Of a stretch of DNA of 64,000 bases, positions 45,057-53,795 are shown piece after piece (the stretch's first letter is position 1; each line of letters opens with the position of its first letter). The notes beneath the pieces were generated by a model. It was not told the origin of the DNA, searched no databases, and was given only the letters and a program-made list of their open reading frames with translations. Source of the DNA: an uncultured Paracoccaceae bacterium. Its GTDB lineage: Bacteria > Pseudomonadota > Alphaproteobacteria > Rhodobacterales > Rhodobacteraceae. The stretch lies in NCBI GenBank assembly GCA_947495295.1, contig CANLYJ010000006.1, positions 124,001-188,000 of the forward strand, read 5' to 3'. Position numbers and translations under genes: made by a program.

Positions 45057-45656
45057 TCAGGTATCGCCACGTAGTACCGTCATTGGTGCCCGCGCAAGTT
45101 CCGCGCAGGGCTGGTGCCGGAAACATGTCGTCAGGTGATTATTGATCAGGCCCGTCGCCTCCATGAAGGCGTAAACGATGGTTGGGCCGCAGAACTTGAA
45201 CCCGGCTTTCTTGAGGTCCTTTGATATCTGGACGGACAAATCCGACTGGGTTGGCATCGCCGCCCGGTCGGACAGTTTCGTGCGCAGCGGCGCCCCATCG
45301 ACATAGCGCCACAGAAACTGGTCAAAGCCTTGCGCGTCTTCAATGGCGCACCAGGCGCGGGCATTGCTGATCGTGGCGGCGATCTTGCCGCGATGGCGGA
45401 TGATGCCGGGATCAGTTAGCAAACGATCCACCTCTGCCTCGCCCCATGTGGCAATCTCGCGCGGATCAAACCCGACAAAGGCGGCGCGAAAATTGTCGCG
45501 TTTCTTCAGGATCGTGATCCAGGACAGGCCCGCCTGAAACCCGTCAAGGATCAGCTTTTCCCACAAGGCGCGGCTATCATATTCCGGCACGCCCCATTCG
45601 GTATCATGATAATCTACGTAGATCGGGTCCTCCCCAGCCCAGCCACAGCGTTGCAT
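45057..45656 (-). CDS. tag: DNA-3-methyladenine glycosylase I
   Basis: Excises 3-methyladenine from alkylated DNA. The 199-residue product starts MQRCGWAGEDPIYVDYHDTEWG, giving zinc ligands Cys4 and His17, with the second pair in the C-terminal NNHLTTCFRHQPC. The central GFQAGLSWITILKKR is the family core. It converges on the TbpB-like gene (17-base gap) and diverges from the EAL gene. Confidence 0.95.
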   Translation of the reverse strand: MQRCGWAGEDPIYVDYHDTEWGVPEYDSRALWEKLILDGFQAGLSWITILKKRDNFRAAFVGFDPREIATWGEAEVDRLLTDPGIIRHRGKIAATISNARAWCAIEDAQGFDQFLWRYVDGAPLRTKLSDRAAMPTQSDLSVQISKDLKKAGFKFCGPTIVYAFMEATGLINNHLTTCFRHQPCAELARAPMTVLRGDT

Positions 45657-45689
45657 TCACCGTCTTCCTTAATCAGTTCTTAGGAGGCC

Positions 45690-46532
45690 ATGGGCCATGT
45701 TGCGTGGGCAGTATGGAGCCCGGACATGGAAAACGCCACGCTTACCCGCACTGAATTTGATGAGAAGGCGCTGCTCGACCCGTTGCAATATGCGATGGCC
45801 AGCCGGGATGCCGATGTCATGAATCTGGTGGGTGACGCGCTGGATGCGCAACGGGCGCGGCTTGCCTTTCACCCCATCGTCACGGCGGATGCGGAACCGC
45901 GCACCGCCTTTTACGAAGGGTTGGTGCGGCTGATGGATGATGCCGGACGGATCATTCCGGCAGCCCATTTCATGCCCCTTGTCGAAGAAACGGGATTTGG
46001 GCGGCAGATCGACTGCATCACGCTGGCACTCGCGCTGAACACACTGAAACAGAACCCGCAAATCCGGCTATCGGTCAACCTGTCGGCACGATCCATCGGC
46101 GATGGGGAATGGCGACGGATTCTTGATGACGGGCTGCGGGACAGGGATAGTCTGGGCGACCGGCTGATCTTTGAAATCAGCGAAACCTCGGCGATGATGC
46201 TGCATGAAAACGTGATCCGGTTCATGGCCGAAATGCAGCCCAAGGGGGTGGCATTCGCACTTGATGGGTTCGGGGCGGGAATGACGGCCTTTCGATATCT
46301 CAAGGATTTCTTTTTCGATCTGGTCAAGATCGACAAAAGCTTCATCAAAGGGATCCAGAACGACCCCGATAACCAGGTGCTGGCAGAGGCGCTGATCACC
46401 GTCGCCCACCAATTCGAAATGTTCGCCATCGCCGATGGCGTGGAAAGCGAAGATGAAGCCGCATTCCTTCGCCGGCTCGGCGTGGATTGTTTGCAAGGGT
46501 ATCATTACGGGGTGCCGAAATTCACGCTGTAG
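45690..46532 (+). CDS. EAL-domain protein with degraded catalytic motifs
   Basis: A 280-residue stand-alone EAL fold. It keeps YEGLVRL (EAL position), SVNLSARS, FEISETS, KIDKSF and QGYHYG, but the paired aspartates that bind metal in active phosphodiesterases read LDGFGAG instead of DDFG, and the later AEGVE reads ADGVE. By family rules it is more likely a c-di-GMP sensor or adaptor than an enzyme. No GGDEF or receiver domain is attached. The start is unclear: AGGAGG lies only two bases before ATG 45690; ATG 45726 is also in frame. Confidence 0.85.
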   Translation: MGHVAWAVWSPDMENATLTRTEFDEKALLDPLQYAMASRDADVMNLVGDALDAQRARLAFHPIVTADAEPRTAFYEGLVRLMDDAGRIIPAAHFMPLVEETGFGRQIDCITLALALNTLKQNPQIRLSVNLSARSIGDGEWRRILDDGLRDRDSLGDRLIFEISETSAMMLHENVIRFMAEMQPKGVAFALDGFGAGMTAFRYLKDFFFDLVKIDKSFIKGIQNDPDNQVLAEALITVAHQFEMFAIADGVESEDEAAFLRRLGVDCLQGYHYGVPKFTL

Positions 46533-46684
46533 CCGCCATGCACCACACGCATAGGGGAATCGCGTTGCCCTAGGGTGATCTACACAATACACACGAGGGC
46601 GAGCGGCAGTGGGGACCGACTCGCACTGGCTACGTGCATCTGGCCTCGTCCTGCCAAGGAAATAACCTGAAGGGGACCGAATTC

Positions 46685-47860
46685 ATGACCAACGTTGTTA
46701 TCGCATCTGCCGCACGCACCGCCGTGGGCAGCTTTGGTGGCGCATTTGCCAACACACCCGCCCACGATCTGGGCACCGCCGTTTTGGAAGCCGTTGTTGA
46801 ACGGGCCGGGGTCGACAAATCCGAAGTTAGCGAAACAATTCTGGGCCAGGTCCTGACCGCCGCGCAGGGCCAGAACCCGGCGCGTCAGGCGCATATCAAT
46901 GCCGGACTGCCACAGGAATCCGCCGCTTGGGGGATCAACCAGGTGTGCGGATCCGGTCTGCGGGCTGTGGCGCTGGGCGCACAGCATATCCAACTGGGCG
47001 ACGCCGATATTATCGCTGCCGGTGGTCAGGAAAACATGACGCTCAGCCCCCACGCCGCCGCATTGCGGGCCGGGCACAAAATGGGCGACATGAAATACAT
47101 CGACACAATGATCCGCGATGGTTTGTGGGACGCGTTCAACAACTACCACATGGGTCAGACGGCAGAGAACGTTGCCGAAAAATGGCAGATCAGCCGCGAC
47201 ATGCAGGATGAATTCGCCGTTGCGTCGCAAAACAAGGCGGAGGCGGCCCAAAAGGCAGGCAAATTCGCCGATGAAATCGCGGCCTTCACCGTCAAAACCC
47301 GCAAGGGTGATATCGTTGTGGATCAGGATGAATACATCCGCCACGGCGCCACCATGGAAGCGATGCAGAAACTGCGCCCGGCCTTCGCCAAGGACGGTTC
47401 CGTCACCGCCGCAAACGCATCCGGCCTGAATGACGGGGCTGCCGCGACGTTGCTGATGTCTGCCGAAAATGCGGAGAAGCGCGGGATCGAGCCGCTGGCG
47501 CGTATCGCATCCTATGCCACTGCTGGTCTTGACCCATCTGTCATGGGTGTCGGTCCGATCTATGCATCACGCAAAGCGCTGGAAAAGGCTGGCTGGTCCG
47601 TTGATGACCTTGACCTTGTTGAAGCCAACGAAGCCTTTGCCGCGCAGGCCTGTGCCGTGAACAAGGATATGGGCTGGGATCCGGCCATCGTGAACGTGAA
47701 CGGTGGCGCGATCGCAATTGGTCACCCGATTGGTGCGTCCGGCTGCCGGGTTCTGAATACGCTGCTTTTTGAAATGAAACGGCGCGATGCGAAAAAGGGC
47801 CTTGCGACCCTTTGCATTGGCGGCGGCATGGGCGTCGCGCTCTGCGTCGAACGTCCTTAA
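46685..47860 (+). CDS. phaA: Acetyl-CoA C-acetyltransferase (beta-ketothiolase)
   Basis: Condenses two acetyl-CoA to acetoacetyl-CoA, the first step of polyhydroxybutyrate synthesis. The 391-residue thiolase has nucleophile Cys in [10 protein letters not shown] (about residue 88), [16 protein letters not shown] and the C-terminal CIGGGMGVA with the second Cys. AGGGGACCG precedes ATG 46685. It is followed by phaB after an 80-base gap containing a perfect hairpin. Confidence 0.95.
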   Translation: MTNVVIASAARTAVGSFGGAFANTPAHDLGTAVLEAVVERAGVDKSEVSETILGQVLTAAQGQNPARQAHINAGLPQESAAWGINQVCGSGLRAVALGAQHIQLGDADIIAAGGQENMTLSPHAAALRAGHKMGDMKYIDTMIRDGLWDAFNNYHMGQTAENVAEKWQISRDMQDEFAVASQNKAEAAQKAGKFADEIAAFTVKTRKGDIVVDQDEYIRHGATMEAMQKLRPAFAKDGSVTAANASGLNDGAAATLLMSAENAEKRGIEPLARIASYATAGLDPSVMGVGPIYASRKALEKAGWSVDDLDLVEANEAFAAQACAVNKDMGWDPAIVNVNGGAIAIGHPIGASGCRVLNTLLFEMKRRDAKKGLATLCIGGGMGVALCVERP

Positions 47861-47876
47861 ATCACGTCGTAATATT

Positions 47877-47898
47877 GTTGCGCCCGCTGCGGCGCAAC
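47877..47898 (+). other. Intercistronic hairpin between phaA and phaB
   Basis: GTTGCGCC (47877-47884) pairs perfectly with GGCGCAAC (47891-47898). There is no T-tract. It may be a processing or stability element that sets the phaA:phaB ratio. Confidence 0.55.
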
Positions 47899-47940
47899 GA
47901 TAACAAGATTACGTAAAGAAATTCCCAAAAGGAGAATCCC

Positions 47941-48666
47941 ATGTCCCGTGTTGCACTCGTAACAGGCGGCTCGCGCGGTATCGGCGCAGCCATTTCCACT
48001 GCTTTGAAGGACGCAGGCTATAAAGTGGCGGCAACCTATGCCGGCAATGATGAAAAGGCCGCAGCCTTCACTGCTGAGACCGGCATCAAGACTTACAAAT
48101 GGAACGTGGGCGATTACGACGCTTGCGCCGCAGGAGTCAAACAGATCGAGGATGACCTCGGCCCGGTTGAAATTCTGGTCAATAACGCAGGTATCACCCG
48201 CGACGCTCCATTCCACAAGATGACGCCGCAGCAATGGCATGAATGTATCGACACCAACCTGAATGGGGTCTTCAACATGACCCATAATGTCTGGGGCGGA
48301 ATGCGTGAACGCAAGTTCGGGCGGATCGTCACGATCAGTTCGATCAACGGTCAGAAGGGGCAGTTTGCCCAGGCCAACTATGCCGCGACAAAGGCAGGCG
48401 ATATCGGCTTTACCAAATCGCTGGCCCAGGAAGGCGCGCGCGCCGGGATCACCGTCAACATTGTGGCTCCGGGTTACATCAACACTGAGATGATGAGCAC
48501 GATCCCCGAAAAAGTGATGAACGAAGTCATCCTGCCGCAAATCCCTGTCGGCCGCCTTGGCGAAGCGTCGGAAATTGCGCGGGCTGTGGCCTTCCTCGTC
48601 TCGGATGATGCGGGTTTTGTAACCGGTTCGACCCTGTCGGCAAATGGCGGTCAGTATCTGGCCTAG
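47941..48666 (+). CDS. phaB: Acetoacetyl-CoA reductase
   Basis: An NADPH-dependent SDR reducing acetoacetyl-CoA to (R)-3-hydroxybutyryl-CoA. The 241-residue protein has TGGSRGIGAAI at the N-terminus, NNAGITRDAPFHKMT, the VNGQKGQFAQANYAATKAG catalytic region with Tyr-x3-Lys, and the C-terminal FVTGSTLSANGGQYLA, all typical of PhaB. AAAAGGAGAAT precedes the ATG. No PHA synthase, depolymerase or phasin gene is in the window. Confidence 0.94.
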   Translation: MSRVALVTGGSRGIGAAISTALKDAGYKVAATYAGNDEKAAAFTAETGIKTYKWNVGDYDACAAGVKQIEDDLGPVEILVNNAGITRDAPFHKMTPQQWHECIDTNLNGVFNMTHNVWGGMRERKFGRIVTISSINGQKGQFAQANYAATKAGDIGFTKSLAQEGARAGITVNIVAPGYINTEMMSTIPEKVMNEVILPQIPVGRLGEASEIARAVAFLVSDDAGFVTGSTLSANGGQYLA

Positions 48667-48686
48667 GCCTCACTGCATGAAATGAC

Positions 48687-48719
48687 GAAGGCCACGCTGA
48701 TCAGGCGTGGCCTTCTTTC
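48687..48719 (+). terminator. phaB terminator
   Basis: GAAGGCCACGC (48687-48697) pairs perfectly with GCGTGGCCTTC (48705-48715) and is followed by TTTCG. It lies 20 bases past the phaB stop and faces the small gene coming from the right. Confidence 0.8.
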
Positions 48720-48749
48720 GTTCGGCTACCGTGCTGCAGCCGGAGCGAA

Positions 48750-48863
48750 TTACTTGCCCCTATGCGTCAGCCAGTGCCAAGCATTGCGCACTGCTGCACC
48801 GCGTTCTGCATGGGCGCGTTCAAAACCTTCGCGGATGCGGGCGTTTGTTGTTGTCTCAAACAT
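48750..48863 (-). CDS. 37-residue basic small protein
   Basis: An open frame of 37 codons plus stop: it begins MFETTTNARIREGFERAHAE and continues with a Trp-rich AWHWLT end and a basic RGK tail. AAAGGA lies seven to nine bases upstream of the ATG. The pattern (short, helical, basic, C-terminal Trp-x-Trp-Leu) resembles small proteins of unknown function that I recall from Rhodobacteraceae, loosely like DUF1127, but I cannot confirm a family. It is divergent from the LysR gene at 48975, with an inverted-repeat operator candidate between them. Confidence 0.65.
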   Translation of the reverse strand: MFETTTNARIREGFERAHAERGAAVRNAWHWLTHRGK

Positions 48864-48947
48864 GGATCAAATCCTTTATAGGTGTCTGTCTTGCTGATCC
48901 CAATATGCGCCTTCAAATGCTGCCTGACAAACGAGACTTCCTATAGG

Positions 48948-48972
48948 TTCAGTTAAGCTGTATTAAACTGAA
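48948..48972. promoter_or_regulatory. Inverted repeat TTCAGTT-N11-AACTGAA, candidate LysR operator
   Basis: Two perfect 7-base arms (48948-48954 and 48966-48972) are separated by 11 bases; the T-N11-A geometry is the LysR-type regulator core. It lies two bases before the LysR start codon and upstream of the divergent small gene, a classic autoregulation and target position. Confidence 0.65.
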
Positions 48973-48974
48973 TC

Positions 48975-49916
48975 ATGAATGAAAGATTGCCACCACTGAC
49001 TGCCTTGCGCGCGTTTGAGGCCGCCGCGCGCCATATGTCATTTGCCAAGGCGGCGGCGGAGCTGAACGTCACGCCCGCCGCATTATCCTACCAAATCAAG
49101 GCGTTAGAAGCAGATCTCGGCATGCCCGTCTTTCGCCGCTTGAATCGCGCGGTGGAACTGACCGAAGCCGGGCGCGCGCTGGCTCCCGGCACCGCAGACG
49201 CGTTTGCCAACCTGTCTGCGGCATGGCGTAATACAAAACGGCTGAACGATAACGGGGTGCTGACGGTCACGGCGGGCCCCGCTTTCACCTCCAAATGGTT
49301 GGCGCCGCGCATGTATGATTTCGCGCAGGCCCATCCAGAGATCGAGCTGCGGTTTCTTGCCACCCTGCGGCTGATCGATTTCGATAGGGACGAGGTTGAC
49401 GTCGCGATCCGGTTCGGTCTCGGTCACGACAAGGCGGTTTATTCCCGACCTCTTATCAAGGAATGGATGACACCGATGATGACGCCAGACATGGCCGAAC
49501 AGATCGACCGCCCTCAGAAGCTGGCCGAAGCCACGCTGATCCATGACGATTCAATTAGTTTCTTCAAAACGCCAGCGGATTGGGGGGCGTGGGCGCAGGC
49601 AGCAGGCATCACATTTGATACCAGCCACGGCCCGCGGTTTTCACAGGCTGATCACGCGCAGGATGCGGCGATTGCGGGTGCGGGCGTGGTTCTGGGCCGT
49701 GTTTCGCTGGCCACAAGAATGCTTGATAGCGGCCAATTGGTTGCGCCTTTCGACGTTGGCCTGGTCGCGGAATCGCAGTTTCGTTTCATCTGCCCACTGG
49801 GCAATGAAACGCGCCCGCATATCGCCGCGTTCGAGGATTGGGTCCTCAAAGAAATTCAGTCATCTCACAAGTATGAAGACGGGCGCATATTGGTCAAGGC
49901 GTCCGAACTGATGTGA
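48975..49916 (+). CDS. GcvA-like LysR-family transcription regulator
   Basis: A 313-residue regulator with an N-terminal winged helix-turn-helix (PPLTALRAFEAAARHMSFAKAA, then LNVTPAALSYQIKALE) and a C-terminal periplasmic-binding-like effector domain. The start PPLTALRAFEAAARH is typical of the GcvA subgroup, which also regulates beta-lactamase and glycine-cleavage genes. The effector is unknown. It faces the 37-residue gene across a 110-base region containing a dyad at its own start codon. Confidence 0.9.
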   Translation: MNERLPPLTALRAFEAAARHMSFAKAAAELNVTPAALSYQIKALEADLGMPVFRRLNRAVELTEAGRALAPGTADAFANLSAAWRNTKRLNDNGVLTVTAGPAFTSKWLAPRMYDFAQAHPEIELRFLATLRLIDFDRDEVDVAIRFGLGHDKAVYSRPLIKEWMTPMMTPDMAEQIDRPQKLAEATLIHDDSISFFKTPADWGAWAQAAGITFDTSHGPRFSQADHAQDAAIAGAGVVLGRVSLATRMLDSGQLVAPFDVGLVAESQFRFICPLGNETRPHIAAFEDWVLKEIQSSHKYEDGRILVKASELM

Positions 49917-49958
49917 GTGGGGCACTGGCGTCGGCCGCCAGCGCCAGAGAATTGCAGA

Positions 49959-50126
49959 CTAGTGTGTGCTGAGGCGCGTAATTTCTTCCTTCAGCATCAG
50001 CTTCTGCTTTTTCAGTTTCGCGATTTCGAGGTCATCAGTCGCAGGGCTGCGCTGTAGAACTTCAACCGACTCCGAGAGGTGTTGGTGTTTCTTCTTCAGT
50101 TCCTGCAAATGCGAACTCAAGCTCAT
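49959..50126 (-). CDS. YdcH-family (DUF465) protein
   Basis: A 55-residue coiled-coil protein, MSLSSHLQELKKKHQHLSES at the start and LKKQKLMLKEEITRL near the end, matching DUF465/YdcH. The family has no established function; the heptads suggest a homo-oligomer. GAGGAGG precedes ATG 50126, which decides this start over a longer frame. Confidence 0.85.
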   Translation of the reverse strand: MSLSSHLQELKKKHQHLSESVEVLQRSPATDDLEIAKLKKQKLMLKEEITRLSTH

Positions 50127-50244
50127 GATCGTCCTCCTCTGGGTGTGTGATGCGTTGATTGCACCATATCTGGCGCCGCAAGTCACGCTGCATGGCAGCA
50201 TTTTTGGGCTTTAATCAGGCTCCAACAGAAAGGTTGCCATAAAG

Positions 50245-51021
50245 TTAAACACCAAGGGGCAAGCTGGCAGCATTTCGCAGAATATCGCGGACCTGTGAGG
50301 TATAGCTTTCGGCGTCACGGCGATGCGCGGCACCTTCATGCATGATCAGTGGCGGGGCCATGCGAAATGGCGCGCGCCCTTCTTGGCGGGCCCGCAGCAG
50401 GAACAGTTCCGGCGCCTTGCCCGCACGCCCCGCAATGGGCAGCAGCACCATCGCCCCCAACCGACCATGCAATGCACCCAAAACCTCGGGCAGCCGTTCC
50501 ATCCGTTGAATGATCGTCAGATAGCCCCTTGGCCCGACCCGGCGGGCCCCGATATCAAGCCAGTCGGCCAGAGGGGTATCACCCGCCAGCGCGGTATCAC
50601 GCCCGCCATCATCAGATGCACTGCCCGCCCGGCGGTCAAAATAGGGCGGGTTCATCATGACATGATCAAACCGTTTCTGCCTGATCACATCGGGCAGGGC
50701 GCGCAGATCGGCGGTGATGACCTGCAAGGGCGCTGCGTTCCGTGCGGCATTGGCACGACCCAGCGCCGCATAAGCCTTCTGCATCTCAACGCCTGTGACC
50801 TGCACATCCGGCACGCGTGCGGCCAGGCAAAGTGACGCAACCCCAACCCCACAGCCAAGCTCAAGCACAGCCTGCCCCGGCTTTGCATCAACGGACGCGG
50901 CCAACAGTACCGGATCGACCCCCGCGCGGTATCCTTTCCGGGGTTGCTCGACTGTCACCAGCCCGCCCAGAAAGTCGTCGCAGGTCAGATCATCAGTCAC
51001 GCCCAAGTTCAATCTCGCCAT
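50245..51021 (-). CDS. TrmN6-like N6-adenine methyltransferase
   Basis: A 258-residue class I SAM-dependent methyltransferase with VLELGCGVGVASLCLA (SAM motif I near 57) and catalytic MMNPPYFD (NPPY motif near 125). The overall order matches TrmN6, which methylates A37 of tRNA-Val; other small-RNA or protein targets are possible. A nearby tRNA-Val gene is coincidental. Its start overlaps the DUF2007 gene by 29 bases. Confidence 0.8.
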   Translation of the reverse strand: MARLNLGVTDDLTCDDFLGGLVTVEQPRKGYRAGVDPVLLAASVDAKPGQAVLELGCGVGVASLCLAARVPDVQVTGVEMQKAYAALGRANAARNAAPLQVITADLRALPDVIRQKRFDHVMMNPPYFDRRAGSASDDGGRDTALAGDTPLADWLDIGARRVGPRGYLTIIQRMERLPEVLGALHGRLGAMVLLPIAGRAGKAPELFLLRARQEGRAPFRMAPPLIMHEGAAHRRDAESYTSQVRDILRNAASLPLGV

Positions 51022-51211
51022 CGCGCATCACCGCCTCTGCCATGAATAAATCGCGGTCCAGCACCATCAACCGGCGCGGCATTATGCCTATACTGCCTTC
51101 CAGCACGCTCATGTTTACGTCGAAGGTGAACCAGTCTATACCCTCGGCGTCCAACAGGGCGGTTGCAAAGGCGATGACGGTGGGGTCGTTGGTGCGCAAA
51201 AGCTCTTTCAT
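50993..51211 (-). CDS. DUF2007 protein
   Basis: A 72-residue protein (MKELLRTNDPTVIAFATALL) of the DUF2007 group, described as putative signal-transducing or PII-like small proteins; function unknown. ATG 51211 is chosen over an in-frame TTG two codons upstream. It overlaps the methyltransferase downstream, so the two are translated together, and diverges from the polyprenyl synthase. Confidence 0.8.
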   Translation of the reverse strand: MKELLRTNDPTVIAFATALLDAEGIDWFTFDVNMSVLEGSIGIMPRRLMVLDRDLFMAEAVMRDGEIELGRD

Positions 51212-51266
51212 ACCCAAGACCTAAGATGACGCCGGGGCGTTGTCTATTCAGATGACGGAATCGTTC

Positions 51267-52265
51267 ATGAGCCTCGACACAGCCGCCACCAAACCGCATG
51301 AACAACTGGCCGCGGCACTGGCCGACGACCTGACAGCGGTGAACGCGATGATCCGTGACCGGATGGCATCCGAACATGCCCCCCGCATTCCCGAAGTCAC
51401 CGCCCATCTGGTCGAAGCCGGGGGCAAACGGCTGCGCCCGATGTTGACCTTGGCGGCAGCGCGGATGTGCGGCTATGACGGCCCCTATCACGTCCATCTG
51501 GCCGCAACGGTTGAGTTCATTCACACTGCCACCCTGCTGCATGACGATGTGGTGGATGAAAGCAGCCAGCGGCGCGGGCGGCCCACGGCGAACCTGCTCT
51601 GGGATAACACCTCCAGCGTTTTGGTGGGGGATTACCTTTTTGCGCGGTCCTTCCAGTTGATGGTCGAAACCGGGTCAATGCGGGTGCTGGATATTCTGGC
51701 GAACGCAGCGGCAACCATTGCCGAAGGCGAGGTGCTGCAGCTGACCGCCGCCAGTGACCTTAGCACGACCGAAGAGATTTATATCAAGGTCGTGCGCGGC
51801 AAAACGGCAGCCCTGTTTTCGGCCGCCATGGAGGTGGGCGGCGAGATTGCGGGGCAGGATGCGGCCACGAAACAGGCGCTTTATGACTATGGCGACGCGC
51901 TGGGGATCGCGTTTCAGATCGTGGATGACCTGCTGGATTACGGCGGCACCAAAGCCACGGGCAAAAACGTGGGCGATGACTTCCGCGAGCGCAAACTGAC
52001 CTTGCCCGTGATCCGCGCTGTGGCGCAGGCCGACCGGGCAGAGCGTGATTTCTGGGTGCGCACGATCCAGAAGGGGCGGCAAGAGGATGACGATCTGGAC
52101 CATGCAATCCGCCTGCTGAGCAAACATGGGACGATGGAAAGCACCCGGATTGATGCGATCAACTGGGCGGAAAAGGCCAAGACCGCGCTGAACGCGGTGC
52201 CCGATCATCCATTGAAGACAATGCTGGTCGACCTTGCTGATTACGTTCTGGCGCGGATCACCTGA
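51267..52265 (+). CDS. Polyprenyl diphosphate synthase (ubiquinone side chain)
   Basis: A 332-residue trans-prenyltransferase with first Asp-rich motif LLHDDVVDESSQRRG near residue 89 and second FQIVDDLLDY near 216. It lengthens farnesyl or geranylgeranyl diphosphate; alphaproteobacteria make Q10, so decaprenyl synthesis is likely. The start is uncertain: ATG 51267 or 51252; neither has a strong ribosome site. Confidence 0.9.
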   Translation: MSLDTAATKPHEQLAAALADDLTAVNAMIRDRMASEHAPRIPEVTAHLVEAGGKRLRPMLTLAAARMCGYDGPYHVHLAATVEFIHTATLLHDDVVDESSQRRGRPTANLLWDNTSSVLVGDYLFARSFQLMVETGSMRVLDILANAAATIAEGEVLQLTAASDLSTTEEIYIKVVRGKTAALFSAAMEVGGEIAGQDAATKQALYDYGDALGIAFQIVDDLLDYGGTKATGKNVGDDFRERKLTLPVIRAVAQADRAERDFWVRTIQKGRQEDDDLDHAIRLLSKHGTMESTRIDAINWAEKAKTALNAVPDHPLKTMLVDLADYVLARIT

Positions 52266-52287
52266 AGCGCAACCGACTAAATCAGTA

Positions 52288-52803
52288 CTACCGATGAAAC
52301 GCCCGCTTGATATCTGCAATCGCAGATACTTGATTCTGTGACAGCTCACCGGCCACCAGACTGCCCAGCATATCCTGCAACAGATCCCACGACGCATCGC
52401 CGTCGATCTTGCGCAGCCGGCGGGCCAGTCGGGTGATCGCGGCCTCCGGGTTTTGGCATTGGCCTTGCAACCAGCGGCCCAATACTTCCATTTCCTGCGC
52501 TTCTTCTTCGGAACAGCGCAGCTTGCTGCGTAATTGAACATACAGACGGTCGCGCTGGTCTTTGGTTGGCAGATCGTCAAGCTCGATAAAGGCCTGTGCA
52601 ATCGCACAAATGGCAATGCGGGGGTCATCGATCCCTTCAACGGGATGGGCATTGGTTTGTTTGCGAAACGCAAGCCTGCGGGGCGCGTTGCGCACGGTTG
52701 TCGCCGCATCAGCGGCCATATCAATCGCATCGCGCGGGTTCTGACGGGCCCACCACCAAAGCGCACCGCCAAGGGTTGTCAGAATAAGAATAATAAATGG
52801 CAT
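52288..52803 (-). CDS. TerB-like membrane-anchored protein
   Basis: A 171-residue protein with one N-terminal helix (FIILILTTLGGALWWWA) and a helical C-terminal part with pattern IAICAIAQAFIELDD...QRDRLYVQLRSKL resembling tellurite-resistance TerB-type domains. Function unknown. ATG 52803 follows the likely start; a longer frame exists. It is convergent with the polyprenyl synthase gene (22-base gap). Confidence 0.6.
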   Translation of the reverse strand: MPFIILILTTLGGALWWWARQNPRDAIDMAADAATTVRNAPRRLAFRKQTNAHPVEGIDDPRIAICAIAQAFIELDDLPTKDQRDRLYVQLRSKLRCSEEEAQEMEVLGRWLQGQCQNPEAAITRLARRLRKIDGDASWDLLQDMLGSLVAGELSQNQVSAIADIKRAFHR

Positions 52804-52928
52804 GCCGTCGTCCTGATTGATCAAAAGAATGCACGCGGGGTAATCCAGCCCCACGGTTGTTCAACGCCTGAACCCACAACCGCACCAAATCATGATGGCG
52901 ATGTGGCAAATTTTCGACAAAACGGATG

Positions 52929-53795
52929 CTACGCGTGGCCCAACACCTGCGCCGGGGCGACCCACCAGTTCATATGCGACAATTGTACGATACGGGCGAC
53001 TTGTCGGGCGGTGGCCATATCCTTGACTATGCCAAAACATGTGGCGCCGGACCCTGACATGCCAGCCGCCGCGACATTTGGGTTCGCCGACAGCTTTGTA
53101 ATCGCTTCGCGAATATCCGGTGCCAGCAGGCAGGCAGGTGCGGCCAGATCGTTGCGCTGGGCAGACAGCCAATTGGCAAAAGCCTGAAGGTCCATGCCAT
53201 CGGGGATCGGGTCCATCGCCGTGCCTGTCTTGCTGGCAAGCCCTTTGAACACGACACCAGTCGGCACTTCAACCGGCGGGCGGACCAACACAAGGGCACA
53301 ATCGGGCAATCGCGGTACAGGTGACAGGACGTCGCCAATGCCAGACATGCGGGTGGGGGCCGGATTGCGCATGCAGACCGGCACATCAGCGCCAAGGGCA
53401 AGCACCTCTTGCGCAGTGGCGGGCAAAGGCGCCACACCCCAAAGCTCTGCCAGAAGCGCAAGCGCGGTAGCGGCGTCTGATGATCCACTGCCGATGCCAG
53501 CTGCATGCGGCAGATGTTTTTCCAACGTGATCGCAGCGCCTTTGGTGACACCACGGGTCTGACGCAGCCCTTCGGCGGCGCGCAGCACAAGGTTGCTGTG
53601 ATTGGTGGGAACGCCTGTCGAAAACGGGCCGCTGACCGTGATCCGCAGATCAGGGGCAACCGTGGCCGTTAACTGATCGGCGACATCGGCAAACACCACC
53701 AGACTGTCCAGCAGATGATAGCCATCATCGCGCTGGCCGGTGACATGCAGGGTCAGGTTGACCTTGGCCGGTGCGGTGGCGCTAATCGTTGCCAC
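52929..53795 (-). CDS. ispE: 4-diphosphocytidyl-2-C-methyl-D-erythritol kinase
   Basis: A GHMP kinase in the MEP isoprenoid pathway. The 288-residue protein begins ATISATAPAKVNLTLHVTG, has GYHLLDSLVVF, the ATP loop LPHAAGIGSGSSDAATAL near residue 92, and the C-terminal GMSGSGATCFG. GTG at 53795 is chosen because it fits the family N-terminus and overlaps the end of the TPR gene by 14 bases; the longer ATG frame is not supported. Confidence 0.92.
   Translation of the reverse strand: MATISATAPAKVNLTLHVTGQRDDGYHLLDSLVVFADVADQLTATVAPDLRITVSGPFSTGVPTNHSNLVLRAAEGLRQTRGVTKGAAITLEKHLPHAAGIGSGSSDAATALALLAELWGVAPLPATAQEVLALGADVPVCMRNPAPTRMSGIGDVLSPVPRLPDCALVLVRPPVEVPTGVVFKGLASKTGTAMDPIPDGMDLQAFANWLSAQRNDLAAPACLLAPDIREAITKLSANPNVAAAGMSGSGATCFGIVKDMATARQVARIVQLSHMNWWVAPAQVLGHA

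Noticed and set aside
51675-52772. 365-residue minus-strand frame
   Set aside because: Runs antisense through the polyprenyl synthase and shifted through the TerB-like gene; no coherent domain.
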